Source: Dendrocalamus latiflorus
Lineage: Eukaryota; Streptophyta; Magnoliopsida; Poales; Poaceae
DNA: 64,000 nt
Direction of reading: 5' to 3'
NCBI GenBank assembly: GCA_017311315.1
Contig: CM029627.1
Location: forward strand, 774,447-838,446
Shown here in pieces: positions 56,625-64,000 of this stretch. Made by a program: the position numbers and the translations under genes. The notes under the pieces are model-generated. The model ran no database searches and was not told the DNA's origin. It was given only the letters and a program-made list of their open reading frames with translations. Position 1 is the first letter of the stretch. Every line of letters starts with the position of its first letter.

Positions 56625-59600
56625 ATGACGAGCTTGCCTGGGAGGGGTGCAGCACCGCCATCCGACTCATCGTGCGAGGGAGACGCTGAAGCTTCTTCTA
56701 TCTCGGATCAGAAGAAGGATAGCAGCTCGAAACAGTCCAAGACCATCTTTGAGGCGCACCTGGATTCGTTGCTGACGTGTTGGAAGAAGTCGCCAAATTC
56801 CTCCTCTGGATCCTGTGGTTGGTCGAGGGTTTTGAGGAGGATCGTGGGTGGTGGCTCCATGTGGCGTTTACTGGGATGCACCAAGGTTCTGGCCTCCAGC
56901 GATGTGTGGTTCCTTGGCAAATGCTACAAGATGTCATCTGATGAGTCATCCAGCGACTCGGACTCCGACAGCGGGTATGCTGCGTTTTTAGAAGATTTTT
57001 CGTCGAGGATATGGATCACCTACCGAAAAGGTTGGTTCTTGTTTGCAGAACCATATGCCTTCTAAAACAATTAATGTGGTTGACGTCAGTGATGAGCTGT
57101 TGATATGATGCTTTTGTCACAGGTTTCCATGCCATAACCGATTCCAAGTTCACTAGTGATGTAAACTGGGGCTGCATGGTTAGAAGCAGTCAGATGCTGG
57201 TTGCTCAGGTCCTTATTCACTTTTATAGTTTTATTTATTTGAGACTATTGTCTTGTTGACTACTAAAGCTGTAACAAATTTGGCCTTTGGACAAATTTTT
57301 GCAGGCACTGATTTTCCACCATCTTGGAAGGTCTTGGAGAAAGCCCTCACAGAAGGTGAAATTTCATTGCCTATTCTGATCTGTTAGAGTTGTTCCCAAC
57401 ATGAAGATAGATGACGTATTTCTGTTCAGTTATAGTAGGTGATGGAGCTCTTTTAATTCTTAATGTAGGGTTGCTTATAATGGTCAAATGTTCATATGCA
57501 GCCATATAACCCAGAATATATAGGGATCTTACACCTGTTTGGTGATTCTGAAGCTTGTGCTTTCTCGATTCACAATTTACTTAAAGCTGGAAATTGTTAT
57601 GGTCTAGCTGCTGGATCATGGGTGGGTCCATACGCCATGTGCTGGGCTTGGCAAACCCTTATCCGCACAAATAGAGAGCAACCTGAAGCTGTAAACGGGA
57701 ATGAAAGTTTTCCTATGGCTCTTTATGTTGTTTCGGGTGATGAAGATGGTGAAAGAGGTGGTGCTCCAGTTGTTTGTATTGATGTTGCTGCTCAACTTTG
57801 CTATGATGTCAACAAAGGTCAATCAGCATTGTCACCTATTCTTTTGTTGGTTCCTCTGGTTCTTGGCCTTGACAAAATTAATCCAAGGTAATCGGCAGGC
57901 TACTAATTTTCATGCTTTGGGGGACTTCATATGGATCTATGTTTGGTTATCTGATTTAAGAGTCATCCTAAGTTAGTTTTTTCTACTCCTGTGCTGTAAA
58001 CCTATAGGATAGTGAAGGGGCTTGGGGCCTACACTCGTACTTAATTCACATGCTATTATTTTCAAAACACACGACAAGATCCATTGTGTTATTTTAGCCC
58101 CGACTGGGTGGGTAGTTTTCATTATCTTTTTCAGAAAGAGGCAAACCAATCTTAAGTCCACGGCAGCCATCAATTTGGATAATAGGGATGCCCTGAACAA
58201 TTGACGTTTCTGCCGATGGATTGATGTGTCATACATTGCTCTGGAAAGTAATCTAGAACTATTCGAGCTTCTAACAATTCCTGGCGTTGGACTTACTATC
58301 AGGTACATTCCACTACTAAAGGAGACATTCACATTTCCTCAAAGTTTGGGCATTATAGGTGGAAAACCTGGAACATCAACTTACATTGCTGGGGTACAGG
58401 ATGATAGGGCGATCTACCTAGATCCCCATGATGTTCAGATGGTAAGACTGCATTCTTACTTTTATTTTGTAGTGTATACAGACATCTTTTCTGCAAGTGT
58501 TTTAGTTTTCTAGCTTCAGCAAGTTAAGCAATCTGTTCCATATTCCATAATGAGTGCACGATATGACCTTTCATATATGTTGATGTAATTAGAGTATTCA
58601 ATTATCACTCACTGATAGAATTAGTACCTTTAAGCTAAGCTCCATAATCCCATTCAAAGAAAAAATAATAATTTTGTCTCTGTTATGCAGCCAGTCAGCC
58701 ACCACTTGCATTTGTATCTCTCTTGTGGTTTACATTACAGACTAGACGTTGGTAGGCATCATGGCTGGTTATGTTGTTGCATGTGTTGTGAACCTCTGCC
58801 AGAGCCATTTGCTGATTTTATTTTGGCATGCTCTAGAATTACTTGCATTGTTTTAGAACTCAAAACTGTAGCAATACCTGATTTAGGTTCAAAATGTCCC
58901 AAGAATTCTGCAGGCACAAACAATGGTTGTTTTTCACACTATGAAAAATTAACTTAGTGAGCACCTCTTTCTCTGTTGGAAAAACAGTAAGGCAGGTGTC
59001 AAAAGGGGGGGGGGGGGGGGGGGGACGAAAAGGGTATGACGGGCTGTCTGAGAGTTATTCACTGTGTTGCAAACATGTACTCTTTTTTTGATCTGGGGTC
59101 TGCTCTTAGGCATCTAGTTCATTGTACTTAATGTTGATTTTTGCCTGAAGCACCCCAGTTTCATGAGACTACAAGTTATACCTCATACCATATATGGCCT
59201 GTCTATTTCTGTATTCTCGTTTGCTTGGAAATTGTAAATACCATTTTTGGTTGTCATTCGTATCAAAGTACATACATAATGTATTTATCAATTCATTGAT
59301 TGGGAAGCATTTGATTTTTGAACTACGATGGTAATATTGGGGTGCTCTCTAAATCTCAGGCAGTTAACATAGCATCAGATGACTTGGAGGCAGACACTGC
59401 CTCATACCACTGCAGGTATGTGCACATTGTGATTAGAGTCTGGCGAATGGAACCAAATATTCTTTCTCCTTTGCATGTTTAAATGATGAAACTCTTATTC
59501 ATGTATCTGCACTTGGACAGCACTGTCCGAGATTTGGCTATGGACCTGATAGATCCATCCCTGGCTATTGGTTTTTACTGCCGCGACAAAGGTGAACTGT

Positions 59601-59890
59601 TGTTTCTGAGATGCGTGTTGGGTTATCATTTTAAGTTTAGTCTAATCTTGATGTTCTTTTTTTACCTCTTCTATGTAGATGACTTTGATGATTTCTGTTC
59701 TCGGGCCTCTGAGTTGGTAGAAAAGGCGAATGGCGCGCCACTCTTTACTGTTGTGCAGTCAGTTCAACCATTGAAACAAATGTATAACCAGGACGATGGA
59801 TTGGGTAGTCCTGGCGATAGCATAGCGGACAACATCAACGTGGAGAACCTTGATGGCTCTGGCGAAACAGAAGAGTGGCAGATTCTTTAA
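56625..59890 (+). CDS. ATG4: Autophagy cysteine protease ATG4
   Basis: Peptidase C54 that trims ATG8 to expose its glycine and later removes the lipid. Eight exons: 56625-57030, 57123-57208, 57305-57355, 57502-57887, 58303-58441, 59360-59415, 59521-59591 and 59679-59890. All are GT-AG, encoding 468 residues. The N terminus is Ser-rich. The catalytic Cys153 is in VNWGCMVRSSQM, followed by AGSWVGPYAMCWAW. PLLKETFTFPQSLGIIGGKP and the Asp350-Pro-His352 motif (YLDPHDVQ) supply the rest of the active site. The last residues, EEWQIL, form a W-x-x-L motif of the kind that binds ATG8 in family members. The GTG at 56622 is just in front; the ATG at 56625 is the proper start. Length matches rice-type ATG4. 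Confidence 0.95.
59005..59024. repeat. G20 homopolymer in ATG4 intron 5
   Basis: Twenty consecutive G residues inside intron 5, far from the splice sites. Confidence 0.9.
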
Positions 59891-59971
59891 ATGACGGGAA
59901 AGTTAACTTCATGTGGAGTTGAAAACGTGACATCCACACATTGGTTGATTTCCCTCATTTGTGTGTATAAA

Positions 59972-60045
59972 GACTAGAAATTCCTTTTGTGAATTTGGGG
60001 TTTCTATGGACTAGAAATTCCTTTTGTGAATCTGGGGTTTCTATG
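59972..60045. repeat. 37-bp tandem duplication, ATG4 3' UTR
   Basis: Two near-identical 37-bp units, gactagaaattccttttgtg and what follows, at 59972-60008 and 60009-60045, with one difference. They lie about 80 bp after the stop codon. Confidence 0.9.
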
Positions 60046-60721
60046 GAACAAGCTGGAATGCCGATATCCCATAGAGTTGGGAAATCAGCAAGCTCGGAGC
60101 TGTTCACTGTGATCAGCGCAAGTTCATTCGATGGGAATCCCTTTGTACCATACACAATCTGGTGTTTGACTATAAATGTATTTATTCATACTACTATGTT
60201 GCAATTAAGTTGTCTTTTCATAACACCATGCTTGCTAGCGATTATCCTTCATTGATCTTAATCTTTCCCGAAGGGCTCCCTACCTGCCGAACGAGTGCAG
60301 TGTGGGGAACTGGGGATGGCCATGTCTGCATTGCAACAAGTTGGCCCTTCCAAAGGAAAAAAACAATATTTTGAGCTTCTTTTGGAGTAGTCAGCCTGCA
60401 GTAGAAGTGTATGTGAAGAAAGGGACAAAGCTCGCAAGCAAGAACAAAAAGGGACAAGAAAAGAACAAGTTCATGAATATTGGTGAGCACAAACATATAG
60501 CTCAAAGCCAAAGAAAAGAATCCCTTCCCGTTGCAGGGAAATTTTGGCTTGCAGCAGGCTAGGAGACGCATAAATCTTAAATCATAGAGCAGAAAGAATG
60601 AGCACGCAAGTAAGTGCTGTAGCAGCATAGGCAGCCGGTGCGTACGTAGCTTAGCTCCCGCCCTTGAAAACATCTCCAAACATCACTCTACTAGTAACTG
60701 CTATTAACCAAGTAGTCGACG
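60046..60721. other. ATG4 3' flank and glucanase promoter
   Basis: No gene seen. The last 100 bases hold the presumed promoter and leader of the downstream glucanase; a TATA box was not clearly identified. Confidence 0.4.
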
Positions 60722-62255
60722 ATGCTTGGATCCATTCTGATCCTCCTGTCGATCACGGTCACGGATGCAGCCGGCGTCGGTGTCAACTACGGCACGCGCG
60801 CGACGAGCCTCCCGCCACCGGCCGACGTCGCGCGGTTCCTCGCCCGCGACACGATCGTCGACCGCGTGAGGCTCTTCGACGCCGACCCGCTCGTCTTGCA
60901 GGCCTTCGCCAACACCGGCCTCGCCGTGGACGTGACCGTCCCGAACGGCCTCGTCCCGCGCCTCGCCAACCTCGGGTTCGCGCAGCAGTGGGTGCGCGCC
61001 AATGTCGCGCCCTACGCCGAGGCCACCAACATATCCAGGATCCTCGTGGGCAACGAGGTGGTCTCGCAGGCCAACCGGTCGCTGCTCCTCAGCCTTGTGC
61101 CGGCCATGCAGAACCTGCACACGGCGCTAGTCACCGTGTCCCTGCACCACCGGATCAAGGTCTCCACTCCGCACTCCCTCGGCATCCTGGCCGCGTCCAC
61201 GCCGCCGTCCGCCGGGCGGTTCCGCGATGGCTACGACGCTGCCATCGTCAAGCCACTCCTCAGCTTCCTGCGCGCGACGGGCGCGCCGTTCATGGTGAAC
61301 GCGTACCCGTTCTACGGCCTCACCAACGACACGCTGGACTACGCGCTGTTCCGGGTGAACTCCGGCGTCATGGACAAGGGCACCGGGCTGCTGTACACCA
61401 ATATGCTGGACGCGCAGCTCGACGCCGTTCACTCGGCCATGAGACGACTCGGCTTCGGAGACGTCGACGTCGTTGTGGCCGAGACCGGGTGGCCGTCGGC
61501 AGGGGAGGACTGGGAGGTCGGCGTGGGCGCGGACCTCGCGCGGGACTACAACAAGAACGCCATCCGGCACCTCGGGTCCGGCGTGGGCACGCCGCTCATG
61601 CCGAATCACACCTTCGAGGTGTCCATCTTCTCCCTCTTCGACGAGAATCTTAAGCCCGGTCCGGTGTCCGAGAGGAACTTCGGCCTGTTCCGCGCCGACA
61701 TGACGCCGGTCTACGACGTTGGCATCCTCACCGTTCCGGAGGTATTACAATTAAATGTTGGCTCCATTCACACTCATCAGTCGCCGTAACAAGTTACGTA
61801 CGTGCATGCAGACCGTTGGACCGGTGATCGCGAAGGTGGCACCGGCGCCGGACTCGAGAGCAGCGGAGGTGCGGCAATGGTGCATGCCGAAGCCGGCGGC
61901 GGACGAGATGGTGCTGCAGGAGAACATAGACTTCGTCTGCGGGCAAGGGGGCATCGACTGCGGCGCGATACGGCCGGGTGGCATGTGCTACGAGCCGGAC
62001 ACCGTGCAAGCCCATGCGGCCTACGCCATGAACCTCTATTTTCAGACCAACGGACAGCAGGTTTTTGACTGCGACTTCAGTCAGACTGGCGTTGTCACTA
62101 CTGTTGATCCAAGTACGATTTCGCTTTTTGGTCAGGCTGATATATATACCAAATACATATGATGATATTCAGTAAGTTCAACTCTATATATATATATCGT
62201 GCATTTGCACATGACATTTTTCATGGCAGGTTATGAAAGCTGCAAGTTTACCTGA
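60722..62255 (+). CDS. Glucan endo-1,3-beta-glucosidase (GH17) with X8/CBM43 domain
   Basis: Secreted or wall beta-1,3-glucanase. Three exons: 60722-61741, 61812-62112 and 62230-62255, giving 448 residues. A hydrophobic signal peptide (about residues 1-17) precedes GVNYG, the usual GH17 start. Catalytic glutamates are Glu112 (VGNEV) and Glu254 (AETGWPS). FSLFDENLKPGP marks the end of the barrel. A linker leads to a Cys-rich X8/CBM43 domain (from about 375: WCMPKP, NIDFVCGQ, GIDCGAI, the PGGMCYEP motif, VFDCDF, ending SCKFT). There is no hydrophobic C-terminal tail, so no GPI anchor is predicted. The first exon is strongly GC-rich, as is common in grass genes. A role in callose turnover, for example at plasmodesmata or in defence, is inferred from the family. 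Confidence 0.94.
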
Positions 62256-63401
62256 AGCGAGGACTGATCGAAAGAAGGCTTCTCGTCATTTTCGTGTTCA
62301 ACATGCATGCATGCAGGAACTTGTGCTTGTAAATTAGTATTAGCTGCCTGATAAGTTCTATATATATTGTAGATGCTGTGTTTTTTATTAGTTATTATTA
62401 TCACTAGCTACCTTTAATTTGTTCTTGTTGTGGATGGCCCCATGATGTTGGAATCACCTCCTATCTGAAGCAGACTATATACATGTGTAGAATTATTGTG
62501 GCTCTTCTGATGGCTAACTTGATTATGTACATACATGGACAATCGCATTACATATATATATCGTCTTCTGCTTGTGCTTCCCATTCGACTGTTTGTCTAT
62601 GTGCACGTTTCCAACATTCGGCTTCAATTTTTATAAGCTTCGTGTTTTGTTGCAGTGGAAAAAGTTTCATGTATTCCTTAAAAAAAAAGTCTCATGCACT
62701 GACATTTTTTATGCATGTTTTTCCCTACCGAGACAGACTATCGGATTAGTTGAAATCTCATTCATTAGATCATCGTACAATTTGCTGTGGTGTTCGATCT
62801 TTACGCATTTGCTAGAGCATTCGATGGCAATACCAATTGGTCTATACGTCTAAAGATGCTTGCTGCCAAGCCTGTTGACATCCGTCGAGTCTGCTGAAAA
62901 ACTCAAATTGGAACTCCAGGTCAGTTGAGACATTTTAAATTTGGGAAAATTGCAGATAATCCCCTAGAATTCGGCCTGAGATTGGTACTCTCCTAGTGGC
63001 CCTTTCCCGGCTGGCTTGGATGGTTCAAGCTGAGGTATTCTACTGTGGCCCTCGGGATTAAGTGCACAGCTTAGGTTGAGTATAGGCAGGTCGGGCAACG
63101 CGTCCCTCTTTCCTCGAATTCAAACGGAAGGAGGAGAGACGGAAGTTGGAGAGGCGGGCCGTTCCTGTCATTTTGGGACTCTGAGAGGTGACAAAAGTGA
63201 TGCCATTGGTTCTAATAAAAATATGTAATAATATATTTTATATTAATTACAAAAGTTAAAGTTCAATACAGTAACCAGTAGACAGTACGTTACAAAATAC
63301 TTATTGGCGACATTAGACTTAATACATCATAAAATACAAAGTACTTATTGGCAACAATTCACTAGCATGTTAATATTATGAATAAGTCTTAGAAAACTAT
63401 G
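62256..63401. other. Glucanase 3' flank and unannotated intergenic DNA
   Basis: About 62256-62550 is the probable 3' UTR and flank. The rest shows no gene. Confidence 0.4.
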
Positions 63402-63643
63402 AGACTGTTCTTTTTGGCTGGAACTTATGGCTTTTGGCTGTGCCTTGTGGCTTTTGGGCTGTTCATGTGAAAGATTACAGAATAACAGAAACTCACGTAC
63501 GGTCTTTACCGATATAAATGAAGTCGATATAGTATGTACTACAATTAACTAGTAGACCATATCTTAAAAGGATATTCCGTTTAAAAGCTAGTTACTGTAG
63601 AAAAGTCGAAAAACAACTTTTAGAAACCCAAAAGAACAGGCCC
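63402..63643. mobile_element. MITE, family A copy 3
   Basis: About 242 bp with inverted ends (GACTGTTCTTTTTGGCTGG at the left and, in reverse, GGGCCTGTTCTTTTGGG at the right). The interior shows the family's 'aaagctagttactgtag' tract. Confidence 0.7.
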
Positions 63644-63707
63644 TATAACATGCTATCAAGAACAAAACAATTCAGGAGAAGACTACATTAGCCAAAGTAC
63701 GCTAAGA

Positions 63708-64000
63708 GAGAACCCTGAGCCATCATTTATCACCTGCCGAACGGAAAGTAATTTCTTCTAACATTTCTAGATATAAAGTCTTTGATAATAGTATCAATAT
63801 CAATCTGATCCAACATATCATTCTCAATATATAAAGTGGCCAGACCATTCAACATTTCATGTAACATTGATGACCTTAAATAGCTTTTCAACATGTCTCT
63901 CTTAGATCTAATAGATATCTTTTATATAAAAAAGAAACTGATATTAGAAGAAAGTTCAAGATTTTATTCTAGATGGTGTAGATGTTGCATTGGAAATTTG
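63708..64000 (-). pseudogene. hAT transposase C-terminal fragment (runs off the window)
   Basis: The minus strand reads RSKRDMLKSYLRSSMLHEML, then NGLATLYIENDMLDQIDID and IIKDFISRNVRR, the end of the hAT dimerisation region seen in plant TTF/ZMYM-type transposases. Only the C-terminal end is inside the window. A stop and some frame changes toward position 64000 suggest it is degraded, but the full gene lies outside. Confidence 0.7.

Noticed and set aside
60664..61653. 329-codon Arg-rich frame overlapping the glucanase
   Set aside because: Shadow frame in the GC-rich first exon of the GH17 gene.

Overview
The window is nuclear DNA of a flowering plant, almost certainly a grass. Genes are split by short canonical introns, first exons are GC-rich, and the spaces between genes are packed with nested grass-type transposons (hAT, PIF/Harbinger and Mutator-like elements, MITEs, TRIM and copia elements, and a long-LTR element). 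I cannot name the species from the sequence alone. There is no operon structure, and the genes appear to be unrelated housekeeping and stress genes.

Layout. 1-3.3 kb: two tandem foldback (long hairpin) elements and an unrecognised block flanked by inverted repeats. 3.3-6.1 kb (-): tRNA adenosine-37 deaminase TAD1/ADAT1. 6.3-13.9 kb: transposon-rich, with a hAT-like remnant, a copia RNase H fragment, MITEs, and a PPR gene destroyed by a 3-kb hAT-like element. That element itself holds a nested 1.58-kb Harbinger element and a captured Yippee-like exon. 14.3-17.6 kb (+): CFIm25, the 25-kDa pre-mRNA cleavage factor Im subunit. 20.5-31.3 kb (+): a 20-exon plastid K+ efflux antiporter of the KEA1/KEA2 type, with a MULE and a TRIM in its introns. 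32.4-34.5 kb: a copia element whose PBS-leader-gag part is inverted. 36.7-41.4 kb (-): an 11-exon taspase-type threonine aspartase. 44.5-47.4 kb (+): a six-RRM RNA-binding protein encoded in one long exon. 48.6-55.6 kb: an old copia gag remnant split by a very young element with 2,780-bp LTRs around only 730 bp. 56.6-59.9 kb (+): autophagy protease ATG4. 60.7-62.3 kb (+): a GH17 beta-1,3-glucanase with an X8/CBM43 domain. 63.4-64.0 kb: a MITE and the C-terminal end of a hAT transposase (-).

Seven host genes were reconstructed by eye. Six are spliced models and the RRM gene is a single coding exon. The spliced models keep the reading frame through every junction, and all but one intron are GT-AG; the exception is a GC-AG intron in CFIm25. 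The most interesting structures are transposon events that can be read as a time series. They are the hAT insertion in the PPR gene with an 8-bp target duplication, the exon captured inside it, the inverted copia element with a perfect 5-bp target duplication, and the young long-LTR element whose removal restores the frame of the host copia gag. I saw no CRISPR, tRNA or rRNA genes and no clear new protein system.
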